Notes under the pieces: generated by a model
Told to the model about the DNA's origin: nothing
What the model saw: the letters and a program-made list of their open reading frames with translations, nothing else
The model's database searches: none
From: JAJYKC01 sp035545735
GTDB taxonomy: Bacteria; Acidobacteriota; Terriglobia; Bryobacterales; Bryobacteraceae
Assembly: GCA_035545735.1 (NCBI GenBank)
Contig: DASZXS010000054.1
Location: 1 to 64,000, forward strand
Direction of reading: 5' to 3'
DNA: 64,000 nt
In this document: positions 34,626 through 43,366 of the stretch, in pieces
Layout: each line of letters opens with the position of its first letter
How positions within the stretch are numbered: the stretch's first letter is position 1
Position numbers and translations under genes: made by a program

Positions 34626-35045
34626 ATGAACTGTCTGACGCTGGATGAAGGCGAGCCTTTCTGGTGCGCCGGATCTCTGTACAAGATGCTGATCGCCAGG
34701 GATGAGACACGGTGCTTCGAAGCGGTTCTTGAGACGATCGCGCCCGGGCGCGCGACTCCACCCAACGCCCACGCGACGTTCGTTCAAATGTATTTCCTGG
34801 TGGAGGGCGCCGCGCGCGTGCATATCGCCGGTGAGACGCGCGATATCACCGCGCCGGGCGTCGCCTACATCCCCTTGAGGGCGGAGCATCACGTCGAAAA
34901 TACGGGTCTCACGCCTCTGAAGTACATCTACGTGAGCATCTGGCCGGGGAAGATTCCATCCGAAGACGGGCTCAGTTGGCGAGAAGCCCGGGACTCGATG
35001 ATCCGCTACTACGAGTCGCTTGGATACGGGGCGCAATCCCGATGA
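34626..35045 (+). CDS. single-domain cupin protein
   Basis: 139 residues with a strong Shine-Dalgarno (GGGAGGACGC before the ATG). A cupin beta-barrel is visible: PPNAHATFVQMYFLVEGAARVHIAGETRDITAPGVAYIPLRAEHHVENTG, with His and Glu/Gln-type metal positions partly replaced (HATFVQMYF). It may be a sugar-acid isomerase/epimerase or a sensor-like binding protein. Its TGA overlaps the ATG of the dehydratase gene (ATGA). Confidence 0.88.
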   Translation: MNCLTLDEGEPFWCAGSLYKMLIARDETRCFEAVLETIAPGRATPPNAHATFVQMYFLVEGAARVHIAGETRDITAPGVAYIPLRAEHHVENTGLTPLKYIYVSIWPGKIPSEDGLSWREARDSMIRYYESLGYGAQSR

Positions 35046-36124
35046 GGATTAGCGATCTACGGACTGAGTGGCTCCGGGTCCCGATCAACCCTCCGATTGC
35101 CGACTCCACGCACGTCCTGCGCTTCATGGACCTGATCGTGGTCGAAATTCGCGCCGGCGATCACACCGGCTGCTCTTACATGTTGTCGTTCGACTATGGT
35201 TCAGCACTGCTCAAGGGCGTGATCGATCACGAATTGAAGCGCTACGTGATGGACCGCGATGCCGACGACATCGGCGGCATTCATGCCGGAAATCTTCGCG
35301 CGACGGAATACATCGGAACAAGCGGAGTCGCCATGTGGGGGATTGCCGCGATTGACGTGGCGCTGTGGGACTTGCTGGCGAGGCGTCTGAGCGTCCCCGC
35401 GTCCGTGCTTTTTGGGCGTTGCGCAACCGCGGTCCCCGTCTATGGAAGCGGCGGCTGGCTTTCCTATTCGGATAATGAGCTTGCCGACGAGGTAGGCCGC
35501 TACCTCTCGCGCGGGTTTCGAGCCGTTAAGATCAAGATCGGAGGCCCGGACGAAGACCGCGATGTTTACCGGATTCGCGCGGTGCGCTCCGCTCTGGGGC
35601 CGGACCGGAAGTTGATGGTGGACGCCAACCAGGGACTTACACTCGACCGGGCCCTTCGCCTGGCCAGAAGAGTGGAAGACTGCCGCCTGGCCTGGATCGA
35701 GGAGCCGTTTCCCAAGGACGACCTCGAAAGCTACCAGCGCCTCGCAGCCGTGACCGACATTCCCCTCGCCGCCGGGGAACGGGAGTTTGGCGTGGAGCCC
35801 TTCCGGCGGATCACCGATGCGCGCGCCCTCTCCATCCTGCAGCCGGATCTGATGCGGGTGGGCGGAGTCACCGGGTGGCGCCAGGTGGCCGCGCTGGCCG
35901 CTTCGAATCTGCTGCGCATTGCTCCGCACTTCTACCGTGAGCACGATGTGCATCTTGCAGCCGCGCAGCCGCACGTTGTGGCTATTGAGTCGTTCGACTG
36001 GCTGGACGGTCTGCTGCATGCGACCTTTGAAATCCGGGACGGACTGGCGCTGGTTCCGGACCTCCCCGGATTCGGAGCGAATTTCCGCGGCGAAGCGATC
36101 CGTGAATTCCGCTATCAGGGGTAG
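35042..36124 (+). CDS. enolase-superfamily (mandelate racemase/MLE-type) acid-sugar dehydratase
   Basis: 360 residues from the ATG at 35042, coupled to the cupin. N-terminal capping domain, then the modified TIM barrel. Catalytic set: KIKIG (Lys163/Lys165), metal ligands Asp194 (VDANQG), Glu220 (IEEPF) and Glu246 (AAGERE), and the Asp269-His296 dyad (PDLMRVGG, APHFYREH). This Lys-plus-His arrangement is that of MR-type acid-sugar dehydratases or epimerases. With the DHDPS-family aldolase next door it fits a non-phosphorylative sugar-acid route: dehydrate to a 2-keto-3-deoxy acid, then cleave. The specific substrate is not readable. Its 3' end overlaps the convergent GH140-like gene. Confidence 0.93.
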   Translation: MRISDLRTEWLRVPINPPIADSTHVLRFMDLIVVEIRAGDHTGCSYMLSFDYGSALLKGVIDHELKRYVMDRDADDIGGIHAGNLRATEYIGTSGVAMWGIAAIDVALWDLLARRLSVPASVLFGRCATAVPVYGSGGWLSYSDNELADEVGRYLSRGFRAVKIKIGGPDEDRDVYRIRAVRSALGPDRKLMVDANQGLTLDRALRLARRVEDCRLAWIEEPFPKDDLESYQRLAAVTDIPLAAGEREFGVEPFRRITDARALSILQPDLMRVGGVTGWRQVAALAASNLLRIAPHFYREHDVHLAAAQPHVVAIESFDWLDGLLHATFEIRDGLALVPDLPGFGANFRGEAIREFRYQG

Positions 36125-37461
36125 GCGCTCGATCCATCATCCAACACGAACACCCAGTCGCCCGCGGCCGGCGGCGTAAACTCCCGCATCCCCTGGGCCG
36201 AAATTTCAGACGGGGAAACGGGAGTTCCGTCGCGTGGATTGAACCACCAGGCGCGCAGTCTGTCCGCCGGCATATTTCCCAGATCCACCGTGAATGTACG
36301 CTCGGATGGCAGGTACGCCATCACCAGCCTTCCGTCCGGAGTGCTTGCCGCCGCGAGGTAATCCAAACCGTTAAATTCGCCGAGGCCGGAGGTTACAACG
36401 GTGTGTCGCTGATCCGGCACAAGATCGAACCAGCGCCGCGAGCGGAACAGCTTTCCCCAATGCTCCATGGCTTGCGATCCCGGGAGGTCCAGCGCGCGCT
36501 TCCAGCCGTCGCCAAATCGCCAGACGGGTAAATTCCCCATCACATGCCCAAACCCGCCGCACAGCACCGCCCAGTAGGCCTGACGCCTGATTTGCAACTC
36601 TGAGGCATTGTGCTCGCCTTCGTAGGTCGTCTCGATCAGGAAGGTGGGTCTGACCGGTTTTCGGTTGTAGTCGGCGAGGAGCCGCGAATGGACAATCTGG
36701 TAGGTGTACGTATTTCCGAGATCCAGCCACGGGCCGGGATATTGGTCCGCCGGCGCGGAGTCGGGATGGCAATGGGCGGTGAACAGGTGGCGCTCGTCAT
36801 GTTCCCGGATACCTAGCGCGATCATATCCACGTCTTCGCGCGCCTCGGCGGGATCCCGGTCGCCTCCCATCACCCAGATGATATTGTCGAAATCCTTGTA
36901 GCGCTCGCCGAGAAAGCGTCCGTAGCGGAGCAGGCGTTCGGGACCGTTGGCCAGAACCTCGCGAATGAACCCCTCTTCGGTTCCCGGATAACCCAGGTAA
37001 ACCGGCGCCAGCAGCACGGTAATCCCGTTCTCCGCCGCGCGGCGAATCACCCAATCGGCATGCACGAAATATTTCTCGTTGGGCGCCGACCAATCGTTCG
37101 CATTGCGGAAGGGCGTTTGTCCGTATGCATTGGACGGCGCGCCTTTGGCAAACTGGTGCTCAAGCAAATTGACCAGAATCGCGTTAAAGCCCTTCGCTTT
37201 CCGGTTTTTCAGATAGTACTCGGCATCCTCGCGGGTCACCCCCGCGATGAGAGACCAAGCCGCATCTCCTTGGAGCAGAAAGGGCTTCCCGTCCCGGCCG
37301 GTAACAAAACGGCGATTGCCGCTGATCTCGAACGGCCGCGAACCGGCGGTCTGGGAGCGCCCGCGAGACGCAAGGGCAAATGCGGCCGCGGAGCGGAACA
37401 GAAGTTCCCGCCGGTTTACTTCAGGCCAGCCAGCGGTGGAGGTTTTCCTTGACGAATTCAT
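36115..37461 (-). CDS. secreted GH140-like (apiosidase-type, DUF4038) glycoside hydrolase
   Basis: 448 residues. A Tat-like start (NRRELLFRSAAAFALASRG) is followed by a DUF4038-type TIM barrel: NRRFVTGRDGKPFLLQGDAAWSLIAGVTREDAEYYLKNRKAKGFNAILVNLLEHQ, IIWVMGGDRDP, TFLIETTYEGEH (candidate nucleophile Glu), QAYWAVLCGGFGHVMGNLPVW. A C-terminal beta domain (FTVDLGNMPADRLRAWWFNPRDGT) matches the DUF5605-like tail. GH140 enzymes remove apiose from rhamnogalacturonan-II. The start overlaps the aldolase gene by 41 bp. Last gene of the epimerase-aldolase operon. Confidence 0.86.
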   Translation of the reverse strand: MNSSRKTSTAGWPEVNRRELLFRSAAAFALASRGRSQTAGSRPFEISGNRRFVTGRDGKPFLLQGDAAWSLIAGVTREDAEYYLKNRKAKGFNAILVNLLEHQFAKGAPSNAYGQTPFRNANDWSAPNEKYFVHADWVIRRAAENGITVLLAPVYLGYPGTEEGFIREVLANGPERLLRYGRFLGERYKDFDNIIWVMGGDRDPAEAREDVDMIALGIREHDERHLFTAHCHPDSAPADQYPGPWLDLGNTYTYQIVHSRLLADYNRKPVRPTFLIETTYEGEHNASELQIRRQAYWAVLCGGFGHVMGNLPVWRFGDGWKRALDLPGSQAMEHWGKLFRSRRWFDLVPDQRHTVVTSGLGEFNGLDYLAAASTPDGRLVMAYLPSERTFTVDLGNMPADRLRAWWFNPRDGTPVSPSEISAQGMREFTPPAAGDWVFVLDDGSSAYP

Positions 37462-38458
37462 CGTCGATCAGGTGCGGATACGCCAGGATGACACGATCGA
37501 TCTCGCCGGCCTGTCCCGGCGACAGACCCTCGGCCGGATTCAAGCACCAAGTGCCCGCCAGCAATCCCTGTCTGCGCAGAACTTCGTGGATACCGGCAAT
37601 ACATCCGTGGAAGTGGTTCGCCACGTCAAAGATCGCGGCGTTCATGTCCGTCACTTCTTCGGCCAGGGTCAACCAGCTTACGGCGAGGAGATTCTGCTGG
37701 TCCAATGTCCGGCGAATCTTGGCGTGCAACTCGACCGCCGCCTTTGCCCACACCGCCCAGTGCCCCAGCAGCCCGCCGGCAATCCGCAGAGTGTGTGCGC
37801 CAAAGCGGAAGGGCGTGAGCAAGTCCGCCACGATATGGTCGTCGTTTCCCGTGTAGAGAGCGACATCCGCCGAACGCCCGGATTCGGCGACTCCGCGAAT
37901 CACGTCCAACGTGGCATACCGGTTGAAGGGCGCGATTTTGATTCCCTTCACGCTTTCCACTTCGGCGAACCGCCGCCAGAATTCGAATGGGAGCGCTCTT
38001 CCGCCCACGGCCGGCTGCAAATAGAAGCCGATCACCGGAAGCACCTCACCCACTGCCCGCGTGTGCCGGATCAATTCGTCGATGGAATCATCGGCGAACG
38101 CGGCAAGGCTCAGCAACCCGGCGTGATAGCCCAGATCCGCGGCGATTTCCGCTTCCCGGACCGCCTGCCCGGTGCGCCCGCAGATGCCCGCCACAAGAAT
38201 CGCGTCCCGCGAGCGCGCCGTCTCCGCCGCCAGCGCGAGCACCGGCTCGAATAAGCCAACGCGGGGGTCGCGAATTTCAAACTGCGTCGTGTGAACGCCG
38301 ACCGCGATGCCGCCAGCGCCCGCATCGAGATAATACCGCGTAAGAGCGCGCTGCCGCCGTTCGTCAAGCTTCCTGTCCTCGGTCAAGGCCAACGGATGCG
38401 CGGGAATCACGGTTCCGCGCCGGAAGTGCTCCTGCCAATCAAATTTAGAATGCGCCAT
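37421..38458 (-). CDS. DHDPS/NAL-family aldolase or dehydratase
   Basis: 345 residues from the ATG at 38458. The fold of dihydrodipicolinate synthase/KDG aldolase is clear: TVIPAHPLALTEDRKLDERRQRALTRYYLDAGAGGIAVGVHTTQF, the Tyr in VIGFYLQP (about 146) and the Schiff-base Lys in GIKIAPFNR (about 174), with GNDDHIVADLL after it. Longer than DapA (about 290), like the 5-keto-4-deoxyglucarate or sugar-acid branches. It probably cleaves or dehydrates a 2-keto-3-deoxy acid made by the enolase-superfamily enzyme. Its start overlaps the epimerase by 14 bp. Confidence 0.9.
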   Translation of the reverse strand: MAHSKFDWQEHFRRGTVIPAHPLALTEDRKLDERRQRALTRYYLDAGAGGIAVGVHTTQFEIRDPRVGLFEPVLALAAETARSRDAILVAGICGRTGQAVREAEIAADLGYHAGLLSLAAFADDSIDELIRHTRAVGEVLPVIGFYLQPAVGGRALPFEFWRRFAEVESVKGIKIAPFNRYATLDVIRGVAESGRSADVALYTGNDDHIVADLLTPFRFGAHTLRIAGGLLGHWAVWAKAAVELHAKIRRTLDQQNLLAVSWLTLAEEVTDMNAAIFDVANHFHGCIAGIHEVLRRQGLLAGTWCLNPAEGLSPGQAGEIDRVILAYPHLIDDEFVKENLHRWLA

Positions 38459-39470
38459 CGCGTCTTTCGAATTTCGTCGGTTTTCCCAGCGTTTCTCCAC
38501 CGGCTTCAATCCATCGCCCTGTCGCTTCGATCATCTCCGGGACGCTCACTTCGGGCGGCCCCAGCAGCCGGGTGCAGAGGGACGAATCGCTGAGCAACGC
38601 GGTGCGCGCCTCCGACCCTGTGATCACCGGTGTTTTGCCCCATAGCGCGCCGAATTGAGCGGCGATATCCCTCACGCGCGTGATCTCGGGTCCGGTGACG
38701 TTCAACATTCGCGCGGGTGAGCTGCACAGCGGGAGCGCGCGCAGGCAGTATGAATTGGCGTCACCCTGCCAGATGACGTTCACGTAGCCCATGGTCACGT
38801 CCACGGGCTCCCCGCGAAACACCTTCTGGCCAATGTCGAGCAGCACTCCATAGCGCAGATCGATGGCGTAATTCAGACGGTAAATCAGAACAGGGGTTCG
38901 ATTCCGGTTGGAGCAATACTCAAACATCCGCTCGCGGGCCAGAGCCGACTGCGCATATTCGCCGACCGGCGCGGCCGGCGTCTCCTCCGTTGCGCCCCGG
39001 GAATCAATTGCATCGACGAACGGATAAATGTTTCCGGTGGAGAACGCGACGATGCGGGACGAGCGGAAGCGATGGCCCGCCAGTCCGGGCATCCAGGCAT
39101 TTGTCGCCCACGTGAGCGGCTGGTCCGACGTCGAGCCGAACTTGCGCCCGGCCATGAACACCACATTCGGAGCGTCGGGCAGTCCATCGTAGCTTGCGGG
39201 GTCGAGCAGATCGGTCTCAATCACTTCCACCCCGTCCCCCAGGTTTTTCAGATGTCCAAGCTTATCCTGACGGACCGCCGCAAAGACCTTGTAATTCCGG
39301 CCCGCGCCGCGAATCGCGCGAATCGTCCGCGCCACCAGGCTGGGCCCCATCTTGCCGCCCGCGCCGAGCACCAGCACGTCGCCGCCTAGCGACGCGGCCG
39401 CCGCGATGTCCTGCGAATTCGGTCTACTCAGGCAGTCTTCGAGCTCGTTCTCGTTGGCGATTGCTTCCAT
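38445..39470 (-). CDS. NAD(P)-dependent epimerase/dehydratase
   Basis: 341 residues with an extended SDR fold. The nucleotide-binding motif is VLVLGAGGKMGPSLV (about 33-47); ETDLLDPASYDGLPDAPNVVFMAG and FSTGNIYPF follow; the YAQSALARER tail has Tyr in a YxxxxxxxR arrangement rather than the classic YxxxK, so catalysis may differ. C-terminal part binds the sugar or nucleotide. It is the first gene of a three-gene operon (epimerase, aldolase, GH140-like), and probably acts on a sugar acid or its lactone. Confidence 0.87.
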   Translation of the reverse strand: MEAIANENELEDCLSRPNSQDIAAAASLGGDVLVLGAGGKMGPSLVARTIRAIRGAGRNYKVFAAVRQDKLGHLKNLGDGVEVIETDLLDPASYDGLPDAPNVVFMAGRKFGSTSDQPLTWATNAWMPGLAGHRFRSSRIVAFSTGNIYPFVDAIDSRGATEETPAAPVGEYAQSALARERMFEYCSNRNRTPVLIYRLNYAIDLRYGVLLDIGQKVFRGEPVDVTMGYVNVIWQGDANSYCLRALPLCSSPARMLNVTGPEITRVRDIAAQFGALWGKTPVITGSEARTALLSDSSLCTRLLGPPEVSVPEMIEATGRWIEAGGETLGKPTKFERRDGAF

Positions 39471-39538
39471 TATGCTGAAATCAGTGTACTATCCACGCGG
39501 GGCGGGCCACATCTCACAGTTTATTTTTTTGCGAGCTC

Positions 39539-41038
39539 TTACCGGCCGGCGGTTCGGGGCGTCGCGCGCACCGCGCGCTCGAAGGCCCACCCACGAATGT
39601 GATTGATCTGCTCCTTCATCGTCCGGGAGAGGGGCACGATGGTGACGGCCACGTTGATGAGATCGTCGTCGGTGATCTCCCGGTCCGCGAGCCGCGCCTT
39701 GGTGATGGAGGAAACCACGCACTGCTCGATCTCCGCGCCGGTCCAGCCGGTCGTCAGTTGCACCAGTTGCTGGACGTCGAAGCGCGAAGCGTCCACACCC
39801 CTCCGGTTCAGGTGGATCTTGAAAATCTCCACGCGCTCTTCATCGGTCGGAAGATCGACGAAGAACACTTCGTCAAACCGCCCTTTGCGGATCATTTCCG
39901 CCGGGAGGAGATCAATCCGGTTGGCGGTGGCGGCAACGAAGAGCCCTCGTGTTTTTTCCTGCATCCAGGTCAGGAAAAATGCGAAAATCCGGCCTTGTTC
40001 GCCCGAGGAATCGGTGGATGTGATCCCCATCTCGATTTCATCGAACCAGAGCACCGCGGGCGCCATGTCTTCCATCATCCGGCAGGCTTCGACAAAAGCC
40101 CCCTCCGGTTTGCCATGCCGCCCGGAGAAAATCTCCACCATGTCCACGCGGTAGAGCGGTAAGTCGAAATGAGAGGCGATCGCTTTGACGCAAAGACTCT
40201 TTCCGCAGCCTGGTATGCCCATCATGAGCAGCCCCTTGGGGACAATTTCGCTGCTCAGATCATCGCGCATCTGAAAGAGCTTTCGCCGCTCCAACAGCCA
40301 CTTCTTCAGATTTTCCAAGCCGCCGATCTCGCCCATGTTACCGGCGTCGGAGATATATTCGATCACGCCGCCGCGGTTAATGAGAAGGCGCTTTTCTTCG
40401 AGCACCGCCTTCTGCGATTCCGCGCCGAGAACCGGACTCGCGGCGAGCGCCCGGCGCAGAGCGTACCGCGCTTCGTCGAGCGTGAGCCCTTGCAGCGAGC
40501 GGGCGAGCTGGTACAGGATTTCCTCCGTGGGAGCCGCGGCGGAAAGGAGCGCGATCTCTTCGCGGAGAAACTGCACTAATTCCGCAAGGTCCGGCGGCCT
40601 CAGCTCCAGAAACATCAGGCTCCGCTCCACCTCTTCCGGAATCGACCGCACGGGCGAAGTGATGACGATGAATTTCTGCCGGTCCAGGCAGCTTTCAAAT
40701 AGATCCCGCAGCCGCCGGCGGACGTCCGCCGAATCTCGCAGAGGCTCGTGAAAATCCTTGAGATGGAAGATCGCCGGACCGGGCTGCGCCGCAATGAACT
40801 CCAACGCACCGCGTGGCGACTCCGTTCCCGGTTCCACCGCCTGGCCGTCGCGCCGCATCCCTTCCGTGAGGCTCCACGTCCAAATGCTCGCCGGCGCGGA
40901 CCCCGCCAGGCCTCGGGCGACGTCTCGAAGCACGTGGCTCACCCGCTGTTCTTCGGTCGAACGGATGTAGGTGAGCGGACGTCCGGATTCAAAGATACCC
41001 CGCAGCGTCTTAGCCGCTCGCGTTTCAACGGGCGGCAC
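39539..41038 (-). CDS. Ycf46-like stand-alone AAA+ ATPase
   Basis: 499 residues from a GTG. An N-terminal half of unknown fold (RGIFESGRPLTYIRSTEEQRV...FIAAQPGPAIFHLKDFHEPL) resembles a degenerate AAA domain, as in Ycf46 of cyanobacteria and plastids. The active AAA+ domain has Walker A GIPGCGKS (274-281), Walker B LWFDEIE (about 330-336), sensor 1 TANR and arginine finger region RKGRFDEVFFVDLP. Members are linked to inorganic-carbon or cell-division control in cyanobacteria, but the role in Acidobacteria is unknown. 68 bp upstream of the next gene hold nothing clear. Confidence 0.9.
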   Translation of the reverse strand: MPPVETRAAKTLRGIFESGRPLTYIRSTEEQRVSHVLRDVARGLAGSAPASIWTWSLTEGMRRDGQAVEPGTESPRGALEFIAAQPGPAIFHLKDFHEPLRDSADVRRRLRDLFESCLDRQKFIVITSPVRSIPEEVERSLMFLELRPPDLAELVQFLREEIALLSAAAPTEEILYQLARSLQGLTLDEARYALRRALAASPVLGAESQKAVLEEKRLLINRGGVIEYISDAGNMGEIGGLENLKKWLLERRKLFQMRDDLSSEIVPKGLLMMGIPGCGKSLCVKAIASHFDLPLYRVDMVEIFSGRHGKPEGAFVEACRMMEDMAPAVLWFDEIEMGITSTDSSGEQGRIFAFFLTWMQEKTRGLFVAATANRIDLLPAEMIRKGRFDEVFFVDLPTDEERVEIFKIHLNRRGVDASRFDVQQLVQLTTGWTGAEIEQCVVSSITKARLADREITDDDLINVAVTIVPLSRTMKEQINHIRGWAFERAVRATPRTAGR

Positions 41039-41128
41039 TGCGGCGTGGTTCAGAATGGAGGCTTCGGGCGCGATGTCGGGGGCTCCTGTGTTTCAGATTT
41101 CTCTTTCATTATGACGGTGCGAGCGCCC

Positions 41129-42997
41129 CTAAAGACGAAATGCCTCCAGCAGACTGGCATTTTCCACCGTGGACGTGTCACCCAGGGGCTCGTTCAAGAA
41201 CCGTTGACGGATCAGCCTTCGCACGATTTTGCCGCTTTGCGTCTTGGGCAACGCTGGAACGGCTCGAATCACGCTGGGGCGAAGCGTAGGGCCTTGGGAC
41301 CGCACCACCGATTCGCCGATTTCATCGCTCAGTGCGCTACTCCACTGAGTCCCCGGCTGAAGCACGACGAACGCCACGATTTTTTCTCCCTTCAGTTCAT
41401 CGGGCGCTCCAATCACCGCCGCTTCCAACACCGAGGCATGTTCCATCAGAGCCTCCTCCACTTCCGCCGGTCCCACTTTCCGCCCCGCCACGTTCATCGA
41501 TTCGTCCGCGCGGCCATGCAGGAACCAGCACCCGTCCTCGTCCACGCTGGCCCAATCGCCGTGCCACCACCATCCGGGAAATCGCGACCAATAGGCCTCC
41601 AGATAGCGTTGTGGATCGCGCCACACCCCCCGCGTCATCGATGGAGCGGGTTTGGTGCACACCAGATAGCCCTTCTTCCCGCGCACGGGAGTCCCGCTCT
41701 CATCCACAACTTCCACCGCCATGCCGGGCGCCGGTCCGCCGAGAGTGCACTCCTTCAACGGCTCGGCTGGCAGCGGGAGCAGAAAACAGCCCAGGATTTC
41801 CGTGCCCCCGGAAATATTGATCACCGGGCATCTCGCCTTACCCACATGCTCGAAATACCAGCGGTAGGAAACCGGATCCCACGGCTCTCCGGTGGAGCCC
41901 AGGAGGCGCAGCGAGGCCATCGCGAGGCCGGCCGGCGGGTCGCTTTTCATCAACAACCGGATTGCCGTCGGCGAGATTCCGAAAGTGGTGATTTTGTGCC
42001 GCTCAATCATCTCCCAAAGCCGCGATGGGGAAGGATAGTCCGGCGCGCCGTCATAAATGAAAATCGTCCCGCCGAAGTGATGATTGCCCAAAATCGTCCA
42101 GGCACCCATCATCCAGCCGATGTCGGAGAGCCAGAAAAACCGGTCCTGGGGCTTGTGGTCAAAACCGAGCCAGATCTCCTTCGCCGTTTGCGCCAGCGCG
42201 CCGGCGTGCGTGTGTATCGTGCCTTTCGGCTTCCCCGTTGTCCCCGACGTATAAATCAACAGGGCGGGCGCTTCCGAATCGAGTGGAAGAGTTTCGCATT
42301 CCTCCGGCTGACCCTGAAGCAGCGCCGCCCAATCCTCGAGAGCGACAATCGTCTCGACGTCCTGTGCTTGCGCGGTGGCCTCGCGCACCTTCTCGAAGAG
42401 AGGAATCCGCTTGCCGCGTCTTACCGAGACGTGCGCGGTGAAAACCACCCGCGCGCCGGAGTCCTTGAGACGCGTGGCGATCGCCCCGCTCCCGAATCCG
42501 GAAAAGATCGGCACGGCGATCAGGCCAAGCTTAAAACACGCGTAGAGGATGGTGACGATCTCCGGCGCCATGGGCATCACCAGAGCGACCCGGTCGCCTC
42601 GCTCGAGCCCGAGCGATTTCAGATAGTTTGCGAGCCGGCCGGTCTCGACGTACAAGGCGGCAAATGAAATGGACCGCGTCTCACCCTGCTCGCCTTCCCA
42701 GAGAATGGCGGTCCGGCCTGAATCCTTGTGCCGGTCCAGGCAGTTGTCCGTAATGTTGAGCTGGCCGCCCACGAACCATCGCGACCATTCCACGCCGCTC
42801 GAACTATCCAGGACGCGCTCGTACGGGCGCATCCATCGCACGCCCATCTCGCTCATCATTTCCGCCCAAAAAGCCTCGAGGTCGTCGCGCGACCACTGCA
42901 GAAATGCTCCGGTTTCGTCAAAGCCTAACCGGCGCATCATACGATGCGCGTTGGTCTGCTCTACCCATTCCCGTCCTGGCCGCCAGATCCACGCCAT
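41129..42997 (-). CDS. acetyl-CoA/acyl-CoA synthetase-like AMP-dependent ligase
   Basis: 622 residues. ANL-superfamily signatures: P-loop LLIYTSGTTGKPKGTIHTHAG, INISGGTEILG (A5), WWWHGDWASVDEDGCWFLHGRADESMNVAGRKVGPAEVEEAL and the C-terminal KTQSGKIVRRLIR with the catalytic Lys. The N-terminus (FWAEMMSEMGVRW) is of the AcsA/AcoE type, so the substrate is probably a short-chain acid such as acetate, propionate or acetoacetate. Divergent from the Rieske gene (54 bp). Confidence 0.94.
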   Translation of the reverse strand: MAWIWRPGREWVEQTNAHRMMRRLGFDETGAFLQWSRDDLEAFWAEMMSEMGVRWMRPYERVLDSSSGVEWSRWFVGGQLNITDNCLDRHKDSGRTAILWEGEQGETRSISFAALYVETGRLANYLKSLGLERGDRVALVMPMAPEIVTILYACFKLGLIAVPIFSGFGSGAIATRLKDSGARVVFTAHVSVRRGKRIPLFEKVREATAQAQDVETIVALEDWAALLQGQPEECETLPLDSEAPALLIYTSGTTGKPKGTIHTHAGALAQTAKEIWLGFDHKPQDRFFWLSDIGWMMGAWTILGNHHFGGTIFIYDGAPDYPSPSRLWEMIERHKITTFGISPTAIRLLMKSDPPAGLAMASLRLLGSTGEPWDPVSYRWYFEHVGKARCPVINISGGTEILGCFLLPLPAEPLKECTLGGPAPGMAVEVVDESGTPVRGKKGYLVCTKPAPSMTRGVWRDPQRYLEAYWSRFPGWWWHGDWASVDEDGCWFLHGRADESMNVAGRKVGPAEVEEALMEHASVLEAAVIGAPDELKGEKIVAFVVLQPGTQWSSALSDEIGESVVRSQGPTLRPSVIRAVPALPKTQSGKIVRRLIRQRFLNEPLGDTSTVENASLLEAFRL

Positions 42998-43051
42998 CCC
43001 TCATTTTCCTCCACAAGAGATCCGGAGGAGGCATGGTAGAACAGGTATTAA

Positions 43052-43366
43052 ATGGGTTTCGTCAAAGTATCTACGCTATCCGCATTACCTCCCGGGTCGG
43101 TAATGCAGGCGAGCGCCGGGCAGCGGACGTATGCAATTTGCAACGCCGGCGGGCAGATCTACGCGCTCGATGGGGTTTGTCCCCACGCCGGCGGCGCGCT
43201 GGGTGAGGGCATCCTGCAAGGGACAAATCTGGTTTGCCCGTGGCACGGTTTTGAGTTCGATTGCCGCACCGGCGAGAACGATATTGACCCCGGGATGCGC
43301 GCCAGCCGCTTCGCTGTGCGGATTGTGGGAAACGACATTTTTATCAATCCCGACAGGCCACTCTAG
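43052..43366 (+). CDS. Rieske-type [2Fe-2S] ferredoxin
   Basis: 104 residues. The two Rieske motifs are present: CPHAGG and CPWHGF, with Cys and His ligands, and the usual closing strand FAVRIVGNDIFIN. It is a soluble, NirD- or dioxygenase-ferredoxin-like electron carrier. No oxygenase partner is adjacent. Its TAG abuts the GTG start of mutM with zero spacing (CTCTAG-GTG), so the two are translated together. Confidence 0.93.
   Translation: MGFVKVSTLSALPPGSVMQASAGQRTYAICNAGGQIYALDGVCPHAGGALGEGILQGTNLVCPWHGFEFDCRTGENDIDPGMRASRFAVRIVGNDIFINPDRPL

Noticed and set aside
40748..42667. 639-codon plus-strand open frame
   Set aside because: Antisense to the AAA and acyl-CoA synthetase genes; Arg/His-rich composition typical of a shadow frame.
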